Shown here: positions 10,254 to 20,654 of the stretch, in pieces | Numbering within the stretch: position 1 is the first letter of the stretch | Layout of the letters: every line of letters starts with the position of its first letter | Source of the DNA: Hymenopus coronatus | Lineage: Eukaryota; Arthropoda; Insecta; Mantodea; Hymenopodidae | Assembly: GCA_030762935.1 (NCBI GenBank) | Contig: CM060887.1 | Location: 17,166,501 to 17,230,500 of the forward strand | Length of the DNA stretch: 64,000 bases | Direction: 5' to 3' | Program-made: the position numbers and the translations under genes | The notes under the pieces: model-generated | Seen by the model: only the letters and a program-made list of their open reading frames with translations | Database searches by the model: none | Told to the model about the DNA's origin: nothing

Positions 10254-11565
10254 CGAGGGGCATACTGAAAGTCACGAGCAACCCATTGTAAAAATTTAAA
10301 TTTCACCAATGTAACGAAACGAATTGCAGGATCGTAATCTACAGTCTTTAAGCCACATGTTGACATATTGTGACGTCATTAGCTTTTATCACGTGACCAC
10401 AGACGGTGTTTGAAAAATGGCTGACATTGATGTTTCGTTTTGACAGCGTGCTGTCATTGAATTCCTTGTGAAAGAAGGAAAATCTACTCCTGAAATTCAT
10501 CTCAGACTTCAACATGCGTATGGAGGTGTCTGCATGGGTGCCAGCAGTGTTAGAAGATGGGTGAAACATTTCAAAGATGGAAACACGAGTCTGCAAAATG
10601 CGCCTCGTAGCGGGCGTCCTCGAACTGCCTCTACAGAACGCAACAAGGAAAGAGTTGATGAGCTCATTACAGGAGATAGGCATTTCACTGTGAATGAAAT
10701 TGCTGCGAAACTTGGAATAGGGCATAGTGCAGTGCAAGAAATGATCCACAGCTTGGGTTATCGAAAGGTCTGTGGCCGTTGAGTCCCCCGTTTATTGACT
10801 GAAGACCACAAACTTCAGAGAAGAACCATTGCACAAAACCTTCTTCACAGATTTCATAATGAAGGTGATGAATTTTTGACGTATATTGTGACTGGAGATG
10901 AGAGCTGGTTCCATCACTATGAGCCAGAAACGAAACATCAGAGTATGGAATGGCACCACTTGAACTCACCATCGAAGAAGAAAGCGAAGGCAGTGCAGTC
11001 TGTAGGAAAAGTTATGGGAAGTGTCTTTTGGGATCCACAAGGTTGCATTCTGGTTGACTTTCTTGAACCTGGACAAACCATAAATTCTGCCCGCTACATC
11101 AAGACACTTCTGAAGCTCCGTCGGGCTTTGCGTGATAAACGCCCTGGAAAGAGGATCATCCTTCAACAGGATAATGCGCATCCGCATACTGCCCGTGCCA
11201 CTATGGAGAAGATCAGGGCATTAGGGTGGGAAACTCTTCCACATCCTCCCTACAGTCCCGACTTGGCACCCTCCGACTACCATATTTTTGGTTCTGTGAA
11301 GGAGCAGATGTGTGGCCAACGCTACGAGACACTGGAGGATATTCGGAAAGCAGTGCGTCAGGGTCTGCGGGCAGCTGGAACAGAGTTCTAATACAAGGGC
11401 TTTTTCAAATTTGTAGAACAATGAGAAAAATGTGTGCAAAACAATGGAGACTATGTCGAAAAGTGAAAGAAAGTCTGTAGATTATGATGATGTATTTGGT
11501 TTGGCTTAAAAATAAATATTAAGATTGTAAAACAGTGTTGCTCATGACTTTCAGTATGCCCCTCG
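10254..11565 (+). mobile_element. Mariner element 1 (1.3 kb, DD34D)
   Basis: Complete 1312 bp element flanked by TA at 10252-10253 and 11566-11567. Its terminal inverted repeats of about 29 bp match almost perfectly (both start CGAGGGGCATACTGAAAGTC). It carries one transposase gene on the plus strand with four nonsense codons. A near-identical element lies inverted at 30539-31840. It ends about 200 bp downstream of the RPS19BP1 stop codon. Confidence 0.92.
10417..11466 (+). pseudogene. Mariner transposase, inactivated by four stops
   Basis: A 349-codon frame with no indels relative to its sister at 30638-31687. It has an N-terminal helix-turn-helix pair, then VTGDESWFHHYEPETK (first Asp), ILQQDNAHPHTA (second Asp) and YSPDLAPSDYH (third Asp). 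There are 34 residues between the second and third, so it is a DD34D mariner. In-frame stops occur at codon 9 (TGA at 10441), codon 122 (TGA, where the sister has Trp), codon 325 (TAA) and codon 336 (TGA, where the sister has Trp). It is dead as a gene but recently so. Confidence 0.9.
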
Positions 11566-11759
11566 TAGCTTGAGATAACCAGCATAGTTTACTTATGTAA
11601 AGCATCTGTTAATAGCATTCAAGTGTTAAATTAAGTCTTAATGTCATTATGATCATTTTCAGAGCTTGTTTGTTTTTAACAATGCTCTTCTATGATATAA
11701 ACATAAACAACTAAAGAGGTAATAGGTTGCATACCATTCTAGAAACTTACCAGTTAAAA

Positions 11760-11879
11760 TCAGCAAGCAAAGTAGTCCTTTTCAAACTTTTCAAAATCTT
11801 CTTCAGTAAAGACTGTACCTTCTGGTTCATGTTCAATCTTCTGCTGGTCTTTTGGTGCTTTTACTGCTCTTGCAAAAAT
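11760..11879 (-). CDS. RPS19BP1: RPS19BP1 (active regulator of SIRT1), last coding exon
   Basis: Encodes 39 residues and a TGA stop. The C-terminal block EGTVFTEEDFEKFEKDYF matches the highly conserved end of AROS/RPS19BP1, a small nucleolar protein that binds RPS19 and, in mammals, SIRT1. The acceptor is TTTATTTAG just before 11879 on the minus strand. It starts in phase 0 and joins cleanly to the exon ending at 13139 (phase 0). It is followed within 200 bp by a mariner, so the 3' UTR may run into that element; no canonical AATAAA was seen before it. Confidence 0.85.
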   Translation of the reverse strand: MFARAVKAPKDQQKIEHEPEGTVFTEEDFEKFEKDYFAC

Positions 11880-13138
11880 CTAAATAAAAAAGCCCCAATG
11901 ATATTAATATCTGCCTTAAAATGCTGCTGACTAAAAACCTAAAACTTTATTTTCTATTATAAATGTATAATTTTGAAGCTGCTTACAGTGAAGGCATAAT
12001 CAAATTGAATTAATTAAAGTGGTATTGTTAACACACACTTCACAATGTCTCTAATTTTATATATAGAAAAACCAGTGCATCTAACTCATTATACTTTTAT
12101 TTTCATCAAATATTATCTAAAATTAACTATGTAAAATAAGTGATAAAAGAAGTTTAATGCATAGATGTTAAAGGGTTCAGAGATAAATGTGCACAATGAA
12201 GAAAACTGCAAGTTCCGTTCTGCAACATAAATGTATTATGTATATTACTAAAGAATAGCATAATATGTTCAGACCACTTTAAGTTATTGGACTTATAGGG
12301 ACACCGATAATAAATAGAACTTCCATTCTATTAAACCAAACCTGATGACATTTTTAGAAAATGACATATAAAACTAAGCTCTACATGAAAAATTATCAAA
12401 GCCTTTGATTCACTATTTTTCAAAATATGAAATCTAATTTTTCAAATTTGGTGGAATTTGGAGTATACTTCTTAACATAAAAATCTGAACTAGTCATCGA
12501 GAATCTGTACGTTTATAGTGAGCTAACTGGTTGTAAATCTGTGTATGGGTTTTGAAAAACCTTGAATATTTATGGAATTATTAATTGTTCAATATTTTAA
12601 ATAAAATATAATTAATTTTTCCTAAAAGTTTAACAGAATAAAATTAATTGTAAGTCAACTGAAGTACCAAGAAACTGATACAGAGTTTGTTTTATCATGT
12701 CTGGTTTACACACATGGTAAAAAGTTCATCCTGATCCATTAAAAATTAATTGGAGAAGTGTAGCCTAAAGTGCAAATTTTGTGGGAAAATCCAATAAAAG
12801 TTTAATCTTCAAAAAATCTTCCTGAATGGCATTTAGACTAATCCTGCATCATAAAATATACTTTCCTAGTCCTTTTTAGCATCTATAAACACCTTAACCA
12901 CACCAGTTTTCTGATAATTTTATTTGGTAGAAAATACATTTGAGTACAAGTTGCCTGATCTAATTTCAAAAACTACATTTCTCTTACTTCTTGGTTACTC
13001 ATTCTTGCTACTGGGTCAAGTCTCATTTATAACATTTTTTTTTATATGGCTATTTTTATAAATAATAAAAAAAAAAGAAACACAAAGCTTATTAGTTATT
13101 ACTGTGTCAGCAAGGCTGTGGTATCTTTTTTAGCTAAC

Positions 13139-13269
13139 CTTATTTGCAGTTTCTTCATCAATTTTGTTGCCTGCAAGGCGCTGAAGAAAGCAAACATTTC
13201 CTTCTGTCTGATCTTCATGAACACGAAGTCTCATACGTAATTCGTCGACTGTCATATGAGTTTCCATGC
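13139..13269 (-). CDS. RPS19BP1: RPS19BP1, internal coding exon
   Basis: A 131-base exon bounded by a GCTTGTTGTAG acceptor (AG at 13271-13270) and an AAG/GTTAG donor (GT at 13138-13137). It encodes METHMTVDELRMRLRV ... NVCFLQRLAGNKIDEETANK. This aligns with the central AROS region (DEYRKR ... NLKFLTR ... in the human protein). The first two bases (GC) complete a Gly codon with the single G left by the exon at 19825, and the end is phase 0 for the exon at 11879. The phase agreement on both sides is strong evidence that the three exons belong together. Confidence 0.8.
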
Positions 13270-13449
13270 CTACAACAAGCATTATAAATAAGCTAATCTT
13301 AAAATTCTTAAATGCACTGTATAATATAACAAGAAAACTTGCCAAAAATCATAATAAATATGCATCAGACATTACTAGAATCCTCTTAAGCTTATGCAAA
13401 ACACAATTTACATATTTAGGTCCAAATAGCTACTTCAGTAAAATGGTTT

Positions 13450-13990
13450 TATAGTCTTCTTCTTTAGTCTTGAATCCTTGGATTGGTTTGCAGAAACTCC
13501 ATCCTGATCTCTCTGCCTTCCTTTTTCAATTCTTCATATGTTTTACAGTTCATATCATTCTTAATTTGTTCCATGTTTTTGCTCTTCCTTTGCTGCTCTT
13601 GCCTTCAATTGCACCTTCCAATTTTAATTTTCAAAACAGTTTGGTGTCTTAATATATGCTATATGAATTTTATATTTTTATCAGTCCAATTAATTTTCAG
13701 CATTTTCCTGTAGCAGTTTCAAATGCTTCTATTCTTTTTCTTTTTGATTTTAGAACTGACAAAATTTCACATCCATTTAACATTATGTTCCATAAATAAA
13801 TTTTCTACAAATTCTTCCTAATTTCTAAACTAATATTATTGGATGCAAATATTTATTTTTCTTACTAAAGGCAAGTTATCCTTGACATAGTCTATTATTT
13901 CTTTGTTACTTCTTTTATAGAGCTATTTTGTTACCTAGGTATTCAAATTCTGCAGCTTCATCAGTTTTCCATTTAATTTAATTTTTGTTA
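13450..13990 (-). repeat. Possible LINE 3' coding remnant in the RPS19BP1 intron
   Basis: Minus-strand frames show scattered LINE-like scraps (for example CKTYEELKKEGREIRMEF), similar in character to the C-terminal part of the fragment at 55509-55904. Heavily decayed; the assignment is tentative. Confidence 0.25.
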
Positions 13991-14883
13991 TTAATATTTA
14001 AGTGATAATTGATAATTATTTCTTTAACAAGTGCGGAATCTTTTCCAATTTATTAATAAACAATTATTGTTTATCTGATTTCCTGAATTCTATTATTTTT
14101 TAACTTGGCATCTGAATACAACCAGATATGAAGTATTCCAAAATACAGATAAAAATCCATCATGACTACCATAGATGCAGATTTTAATAATACACCTTTT
14201 AGCCATTCCTGCATAGAATTAGTTTGGGTCGGATTTAAGAAATAAGCTGCTCTAAAATTGAAAATATGCCATTTAATTCATTTATGCGCCTTATAATTAA
14301 TATTCTGTAAATGTAAGTAATCATACCTGATTTTATACCAATTTAGAAAAAGAATTAATTAAAAATACTGGATACAAAAATAGTCTATGTGCTGATAACT
14401 AATACATATGTCAGAAACCTTCTAACCTAAAACACACTCATGGGTTCTTTGAGGGATAAAAGTTGAAAACACTTATCTAGATGGAAATGGGCTTGTCAAC
14501 ATACTTACAAGATTATCATCATTCATTGCATCTTATTTGCTTTTCTTTCTCTGTGTTATTGACCACATGAATGGAAAATTAATGTGTTTCTATTGTAAAT
14601 TGTGAACTTGTAGCGTTAGCATTTTAAGCTATTGTTGATGTGTTTGTATTGGACAGTTGGCAATATCTTGTGTGAGTCACTCTACTATTTTAAAAATATG
14701 CTACTATAAAAAATATAATATGCTGCTGCTTCCAGATATTAAAATTAACAAAAACTAAATGGAAAACTGGAACTTAGAATTTAATAAAAACCATCCACAC
14801 AGATTACAACAAACAGCTTCAAGCCAATAAAAAGGAATACTGTACAGAATACAATATCACACAGATAGTACAAACAAACAAAA

Positions 14884-15480
14884 ATGTTTATCAATTTGAC
14901 ACAGCTAATCACCCATAAAGTCATGATAAGATTTACTCACCATGAAAGCTTTAAGCCTTATATAACAAAAACAGAGGAAATTACTCAGCAAATGTCAACG
15001 CCAACTTTAGGAAGCACAACAGGAAGATCAAAGTCCAAGCAAAAAGGAATGGATGTGGGTGAAGACAGTGAAAGTGTGTGTTTGAACCGAAATCTGCCTG
15101 TCAGCATGGATATGAGAACGGCATATGCAGATAGGACGTCATCCAACTTCCCTACGAGAGAAATAACAGCTGACGAAGAAATGACGTCAACAGAGGAAGC
15201 AACAGGAGGAGGAGCCACCAGAGTGACGTCACCCAAGAAAATAGTGTCACCGAGAAGAGGGGAAGTAATAGCCGCACGTAATTTGGCTTCGAAGGGAAAG
15301 AAGGCGTGGCAACAGAGTAGCGGGGAGAATACAGAAGGGGAAGAAGACAGCATCATATCATCTGAACATGGCAGCATTCTAGTTGTAGACAGAAATAAAA
15401 CTATTCCTTCCGGAGAAGGGATACAATTAAGGAGTAAAAGAACTCTAGAAACATTTAGATTTAGATTAGGCTCACAATAG
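14884..15480 (+). CDS. LINE ORF1-like protein (198 residues)
   Basis: Hydrophilic, Ser/Thr/Glu/Lys-rich protein with basic clusters (GRSKSKQKG, SPKKIVSPRRGE, RSKRTLETFRFR) and no CCHC knuckle or RRM that I can see. Its position before the endonuclease suggests the nucleic-acid-binding ORF1 of a LINE, but no domain proves it. It ends in TAG at 15478, in the same frame as the endonuclease ORF, which continues at once without an ATG. The start at 14884 is simply the first ATG, and the true start may be elsewhere. Confidence 0.5.
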   Translation: MFINLTQLITHKVMIRFTHHESFKPYITKTEEITQQMSTPTLGSTTGRSKSKQKGMDVGEDSESVCLNRNLPVSMDMRTAYADRTSSNFPTREITADEEMTSTEEATGGGATRVTSPKKIVSPRRGEVIAARNLASKGKKAWQQSSGENTEGEEDSIISSEHGSILVVDRNKTIPSGEGIQLRSKRTLETFRFRLGSQ

Positions 15481-16059
15481 GGAAGGGAGAATATAAGGAG
15501 GCTTGGATTCTGGAATTGTGAGGGAGTTAAAAACAAAATATATGCGGGGAGTTTAAATCAATTATTGACAAAACTTGATTATCTCGCGGTAGCTGAAACA
15601 TGGCTAAAAGAAGACCAGGTTTACGTAAAGGATTTTGATTTTGTAGGGATAAAAGGAGATAAGGTAGCAAGAAAGGGGAGGGCATCTGGAGGCATAGGCT
15701 TTTTTGTAAAGAAGACGTTAAGTAAAGGAGTTAAAGAAACTTGGTCAAGGAGAAAAGAAATACTATGGATTGTATTAGAGGAGAAACAAATAGTTGAAAA
15801 TGTTATATGTATAGGCATAGTATACAATCCTCCTCTTCCTTCGCGCTTTCATAATCCGGACCTCCTTAAACACCTAGAGATAGAAATAGAACATTTAAAG
15901 GAGAGATATGGTAATTCTGAGATTATATTAATGGGAGACTTTAACATTAGGATTGGCGAAATGATGTTATTGGAGGGAATAGGTGGATGAGTAATGATAC
16001 ATTAAGAGAAACCTGAGAAAATTAGATACAGCAAAGATAAGATAGTTGACAAAGGCTAT
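15481..16059 (+). pseudogene. LINE ORF2, endonuclease part with frameshifts
   Basis: The frame continues directly after the ORF1 TAG: RRLGFWNCEGVKNK (start of the AP endonuclease), DYLAVAETWL (catalytic Glu), GGIGFFVKK and LMGDFNIRIGE (catalytic Asp/Asn). At about 15960 a frame change occurs (the expected continuation RWMSNDTLRET is in another frame). A second change before about 16020 restores the original frame (KIRYSKDKIVDKGYMK). The two shifts break the endonuclease, so the copy is probably inactive. Confidence 0.75.
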
Positions 16060-18795
16060 ATGAAATTTATAGAATTCTGTGAATTGAATGCCTTTGATAT
16101 TTTGAATGGGAAATATGGAGAAGATGTGAATGGAGAATATACGTATGTTAGTAATAATGGTCAAAGTGTGATTGATTATGTATTATGGCCAATTAATATG
16201 GGGTATATTTTAAGTAATTTTAAGATACTAAATTTAAGCTCCAACAGTGGGCATTTTCCATTGATAGTAGACATAAAAACATGCACAGAGCAAATAGTCT
16301 ATAATTTAAGGGAGGAAAAGTGCAACATAGAAGAATACAGTAGATACAAATGGAAGGAAGAGTATTGCAATAAATTTAGGCAGACACTAAACTCTAATTA
16401 TGGCCAGATATGTCAGTGTGGAATAAGTTTTATGATAAAGGAACAAGATATTGAAAGTGCTATGGATATCTTAAATATCATTATGCTAAGGGCTGGGGAG
16501 GAAATGAAAATGAGAAAGAAGGTTTACAAAAGAGATGAGGGCTGGTTTGATGAAGAATGTAGAGTAACTAAAAGACAAGTCAAACAGCTGCTCATAAAGT
16601 GGAGGGAATTAGGAAACATAGAATTAAAGAAAGAGTATATGCAAGGGAGGGATTTATATAATTCATTACTGGAACAAAAGAAAACAAGCTGGATGAAAAA
16701 ATATGAAAGTAATTTGATACGAATTCTAAATGAAAATAATGCAAATGAGATATGGAAGGTTATGAAATCAATGTATAATAAATATGTAACAAAACCAAGT
16801 ATAAAACCAGGAGAATGGATGGAATATTTTAAAAATTTGTATGGGGAAAAAAAGAGTAAAAATGAGATAGGAAATTGGGAAATAGGTAATAACTATGTAG
16901 ATATACTCGATGATATAATAAGAAGTGAAGAAATAATCCAACAGGTGAAAATAATGAAGAGAAATAAAGCAACGGGAATAGATGGAATCCCTCCAGAGTT
17001 CCTTAAGGAATGGTGCACTGAAATAAACAGAGTTAAGGTTTTAGTAGACTTATTTAACACAATTAAGGTGAAGGGGTATATACCAGATAAGTGGAGGAAA
17101 GCAATCATACATCCAATATACAAAGGCAAGGGTAGTGTTGACAAACCAAACAACTATAGAGGCATTGCATTATTATCAAATGTAGGAAAAATTTTTACTG
17201 GTATTATGGCAAGCAGGATACAAACATGGGTTGAAGAATATGATATCCTCTCGGAACTTCAGATGGGCTTTAGAAAAGGGAGGAGGACAGTTGATAACTT
17301 ATTTATTATAAAAACACTGGTAGATAAATACTTGAAAGACAAAAGAGGAAAGTTATATATGGCTTTTGTGGATTTAGAGAAAGCATACGATAGGATAGAG
17401 CTTCAATTGCTGTGGCATAAGTTGTTGACTAAAGGAGTGAGTAAACAAATGGTGGACACCCTTAGAGCATTATATAAGGAAAATACTTTTTGTATAAGAG
17501 TGGAGGAAGGGGTTGTAACAAGAGAAATCCAACAAGAGAAAGGCCTTAGACAGGGATGTAAGTTAAGTCCAGTCCTATTCAATTTATATATAGATGATGT
17601 ATTAACAGAAATTGGGAGAAATAATAACTCGATGCCAGTAATTAATAATATTCAGATTCCAGGATTACTGTTTGCAGATGATCTAGTTATAGGTGCAATT
17701 ACAGTGAATGGCTTGAAACAATCCTTGCAAACATTAAATAATTACTGTAAAGAGTGGAGTTTAAAAGTGAACCAGGACAAGATGCAGATTGTAGTGTTCA
17801 AAAAAGGGGGAAAATTGAGCAAATATGAAAAATGGAAGAATGAGAATGAAAAGGAGTACAGGGTAGTGAGAGAATGTATTTATCTAGGAGTTAAAATTGA
17901 TAGTGGTGGCAATTGGGAAAAGCAAAAGAAATTTGCATTGGCAAAAGGAAAAGGAGCTTTATCAGCTATTAGAAGTTGCAAATACAAAGCACCTAATATA
18001 AATATTAGATGGTTAGAAAAAGTGTACAATATGGTGGTTGAGGCAAAAATGCTATATGGGATAGAAGTATGGGGATTAGAAGGAGGATGGGAAGGCATAG
18101 ATGAGGTGCATAGGAAATTTTGCAAAGAAATACTGGGGTTACCAAATGCAACTGTTAGGCAGGTAGCACAAATAGAGCTGGGTAGAGTGGCAAGTAAGGG
18201 AAAGATTATGGAAAGGGCATTGAAATTTTGGCATAGGATATTGAAATTGGAAGAAAGGAATTTGTTAAAACAGTGTTTAGTATATCAAGAGAAAAGTTTA
18301 AAGAACAAGGGATGGGTAGACTGTCTTCGAAATAACCTGGAAAGTAGTGGGTTAGGGGAAATGTGGAGAAGAAGAGAAAATAATGTGAATCACTTCTGGA
18401 AGTTGGCAAGGAAAAGATTTGAGGATATAGAAATACAAAAAATATTTAGTGAAATAACTGAAAAGAGATCTTTAGTTTTCTATATACCAATGAAAGTCTC
18501 ATGGGGAAGGGAAAAGTACATTGATGTGACAAATAAAGAGGAGCGAGAAGGTATTGCATGGCTGAAAGCAGGAGTATGGAGATTAAAAGGTCTAAGGAAA
18601 GGTATTCCACAAAATCAATGTCCTATATGTGGCGGAAATGAAGATATAGAACACATTTTATTTAAATGTAAAGGAACTGAAATTTGGAGAAAAAAGTATA
18701 TTAATAAGAAATGGTTTAAAATAGATAGAAATGTAGTAGTAGTTGAAATGTTTCAAAAAGATAGTAAGAAGATTGACAATTCTTATGCAAAGTGA
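16060..18795 (+). CDS. LINE ORF2: endonuclease end, reverse transcriptase, zinc knuckle
   Basis: Open for 911 codons. It begins with the end of the endonuclease (SVIDYVLW, then NSGHFPL, the SDH-type motif). The reverse transcriptase follows: KATGIDGIPPEFLKEW, then PIYKGKG..PNNYRGIALL, MAFVDLEKAYD at about residue 436 and the catalytic LFADDLV (FADD at residues 538-541). A long thumb region has HRKFCKEILGLP, and a C-terminal CxxC..H..C knuckle (CPICGGNEDIEHILFKC) starts near residue 854. Product: the target-primed reverse transcriptase. No RNase H was seen. The frame is fully open here although the upstream endonuclease is broken, so the insertion is fairly young. Confidence 0.85.
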   Translation: MKFIEFCELNAFDILNGKYGEDVNGEYTYVSNNGQSVIDYVLWPINMGYILSNFKILNLSSNSGHFPLIVDIKTCTEQIVYNLREEKCNIEEYSRYKWKEEYCNKFRQTLNSNYGQICQCGISFMIKEQDIESAMDILNIIMLRAGEEMKMRKKVYKRDEGWFDEECRVTKRQVKQLLIKWRELGNIELKKEYMQGRDLYNSLLEQKKTSWMKKYESNLIRILNENNANEIWKVMKSMYNKYVTKPSIKPGEWMEYFKNLYGEKKSKNEIGNWEIGNNYVDILDDIIRSEEIIQQVKIMKRNKATGIDGIPPEFLKEWCTEINRVKVLVDLFNTIKVKGYIPDKWRKAIIHPIYKGKGSVDKPNNYRGIALLSNVGKIFTGIMASRIQTWVEEYDILSELQMGFRKGRRTVDNLFIIKTLVDKYLKDKRGKLYMAFVDLEKAYDRIELQLLWHKLLTKGVSKQMVDTLRALYKENTFCIRVEEGVVTREIQQEKGLRQGCKLSPVLFNLYIDDVLTEIGRNNNSMPVINNIQIPGLLFADDLVIGAITVNGLKQSLQTLNNYCKEWSLKVNQDKMQIVVFKKGGKLSKYEKWKNENEKEYRVVRECIYLGVKIDSGGNWEKQKKFALAKGKGALSAIRSCKYKAPNINIRWLEKVYNMVVEAKMLYGIEVWGLEGGWEGIDEVHRKFCKEILGLPNATVRQVAQIELGRVASKGKIMERALKFWHRILKLEERNLLKQCLVYQEKSLKNKGWVDCLRNNLESSGLGEMWRRRENNVNHFWKLARKRFEDIEIQKIFSEITEKRSLVFYIPMKVSWGREKYIDVTNKEEREGIAWLKAGVWRLKGLRKGIPQNQCPICGGNEDIEHILFKCKGTEIWRKKYINKKWFKIDRNVVVVEMFQKDSKKIDNSYAK

Positions 18796-18872
18796 AAAAT
18801 AAATAGATATGGACAGTAAATAGACAAAATGGTGTAATAAACTAGAATTAATAAACTATTGTAAAATATGAG

Positions 18873-18910
18873 TATGACCGGTAAAGAGCCAGGGCTGAAC
18901 ACCGGTCATA
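18873..18910 (+). other. Hairpin in the LINE 3' UTR
   Basis: Perfect 10 bp stem TATGACCGGT / ACCGGTCATA around an 18-base loop. The loop contains a further AGCC/GGCT pairing. Its position, 20-60 bases before the tail, fits a structure recognised by the LINE reverse transcriptase. Confidence 0.6.
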
Positions 18911-18928
18911 TTCACCTGTATAAAGCTT

Positions 18929-18964
18929 AGCATAAATAAATAAATAAATTAAATAAATAAATAT
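18929..18964 (+). repeat. (TAAA)n tail of the LINE
   Basis: Imperfect TAAA tetranucleotide run closing the LINE. Confidence 0.7.
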
Positions 18965-19254
18965 AACAAAAAGTGGATACAAACAAGATCTAGGAGGCAA
19001 AAATAAATTAGGATTAGCCTGTAGAATCCCTGTAGGGCAAGGGCCTCTTGGCTATCAAAGTGACTACTGAATGGAAAATAGAGACTAGTCTCCGTTCTCT
19101 GTGATCCTTGGCCGCTGACATCCAGTTGTGTTAAAAAGTAAAAAATAAATAGAAGTCTTCAAATATAAACAGAAAATTAAATTATCACAATGCTTTCTTC
19201 ACACACTAGAGAAAATAATCCATGGACTACAGAAATGTTTCAAAATAGTTTGAT

Positions 19255-19520
19255 AATACTGGCAGCCACAAACATTTACAACATCGAGAATTTTGTAAAA
19301 AAATAAAAGAACACATTATTCAAGAATACCCAAAAGACATATCAGGCATATACCACATACAATATAAGATGGTGAGAAAGTTTACATTAGAAAAATGAAA
19401 TGAGCATTGGTATCAGACTAAATGAACATGTCAGAATATTCATTACAATTTATAAATCAGCAGTGGTAGCACATTTTTGGATTCAAAATCATGAAGAAAC
19501 AGAAAAGTTTCTAAAATCAA
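19255..19520 (+). pseudogene. Degenerate GIY-YIG endonuclease fragment 2
   Basis: Frames give ISGIYHIQYK, a displaced VYIRKM, and SAVVAHFWIQNHEE, the same order (GIY ... HFW.xNH) as the fragment at 250-480. Very decayed Penelope-like piece within the RPS19BP1 intron. Confidence 0.4.
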
Positions 19521-19824
19521 TTAAAAAAAAAAACAAAAAAAAACATAGAAAACTAGATACTTAGTAAAATATCTACATCAGAAAGAAAGAAAAAAAAAAA
19601 ATGGAAAGGAAGAAATCTAAACACCAATTTTAGATCTGCTTCAGTTGCAATGCAGCTAAGATGGGAACAAGAATTCGTGAAACATAACCTGACAAGTTGA
19701 ACATTTTTATAGAAGAAAGTGCAACTCACTTTAAACTTTATAGTTTGACAACATGTTTTAATGCCTAAAATAGTTCCAAATTTAATTACCAGTCTTGCTC
19801 CTCAATAATTGAAAACATAGATAC

Positions 19825-19908
19825 CTTTTTTCTGAGGCCTTTTCGTTGATTTCTTTACTGCCTTTAAACCTTTCTTAGACTTCTGCTTGGATTTCTCTTT
19901 TCTTTTCC
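19825..19908 (-). CDS. RPS19BP1: RPS19BP1, basic N-terminal coding exon
   Basis: An 84-base exon with an excellent acceptor (long T-run then TTCTAG on the minus strand) and a donor AAAAAAG/GTATC. It encodes KRKEKSKQKSKKGLKAVKKS and TKRPQKK, a lysine-rich block like the basic nucleolar-targeting region of AROS. It ends in phase 1, matching the two-base start of the exon at 13269 (the joined codon is GGC). The first coding exon with the initiator Met was not found; it should lie to the right. The intron to the next exon (13270-19824) holds the LINE. Confidence 0.7.
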
Positions 19909-19909
19909 C

Positions 19910-20337
19910 TAGAAAAAAAAAAAAAAGTAGGAGAATCATTTTTACTTTTGAAAAATTATTCTTGCTTCCAGTATCTACCCCTGCTTTAGATAAATGTTCT
20001 TGAAATATGAAACTTTAAAAATTAAGAGCATTCTGAAATTTTATCTGTTAAGTATCTTATAAAATAACTAAAATCTGATGTCTGCACCATCAAGTCTTCA
20101 GTGGTTACAAATACTTTTTACACCTATGCATTTATGTTTCAGATCAATTTGCAGGAACTTCCTTCAATGCTGTTCTTGCATTTTCATCCATTTTTTGTTT
20201 TAATTATGACAAAGCTAAATGGATCACAGCAATGTTGTTATAAATAACACTGGTAAAAGTCTTGTAGCTTTCAACAATTTATCAAAATGAAGGCTCCTGC
20301 TGATCAGCGCTGCCTGCATAATGGAACTAAATACCCT
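19910..20337. other. Intron or flanking sequence, nothing recognised
   Basis: AT-rich. It could hide the first RPS19BP1 exon, but no convincing start plus donor was seen. Confidence 0.3.
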
Positions 20338-20500
20338 ATATGAGGGTAGTTCCAAAAGTTCTCAGCCTGATACGATATACTGCTGGCAGTATCAAATAGG
20401 AAGAATATTTCTCCAGTAGGATCCTTTAGATGACACAATATACAATTTCATACCTTTGTATTTAGAGTTTGATTGTTACAGTGCTGCAAAATAAGTATGT
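20338..20500 (+). repeat. Mariner-like terminal fragment
   Basis: TATGAGGGTAGTTCCAAAAG resembles a mariner terminal repeat next to TA. No matching right end or transposase was found. Confidence 0.3.
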
Positions 20501-20654
20501 CCAGGTGAATTCTAAAAATGGATACAATTGCATATGATTAAATAATCTAGGGTTTAATGTCAAAAAAATTAAATGATAATCAGATTGAATTTTAGCACAA
20601 TCTTTAGCATCATTTTCAAAGTGACAAAATAGGTTGCACAGAGTTTAAATGCAC

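Larger units (their letters stand above)
14884..18964 (+). mobile_element. Nearly full-length LINE (non-LTR retrotransposon)
   Basis: Contains, in order, an upstream ORF (14884-15480), an AP-type endonuclease, a reverse transcriptase, a C-terminal zinc knuckle, a 3' UTR with a strong hairpin (18873-18910) and a (TAAA)n-like tail at 18929-18964. It lies in an intron of RPS19BP1, in the opposite orientation to the gene. The 5' boundary is not defined and no target-site duplication was found. The clade was not settled by eye. Confidence 0.85.

Noticed and set aside
10348..10972. Minus-strand frames over mariner 1
   Set aside because: Antisense shadows of the mariner 1 transposase.
14985..15536. 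183-codon minus-strand frame
   Set aside because: Antisense shadow of the LINE ORF1.
20150..20175. Candidate first exon of RPS19BP1 (a frame starting MDENARTALKE on the minus strand)
   Set aside because: It meets a stop without a usable GT donor in the needed phase.
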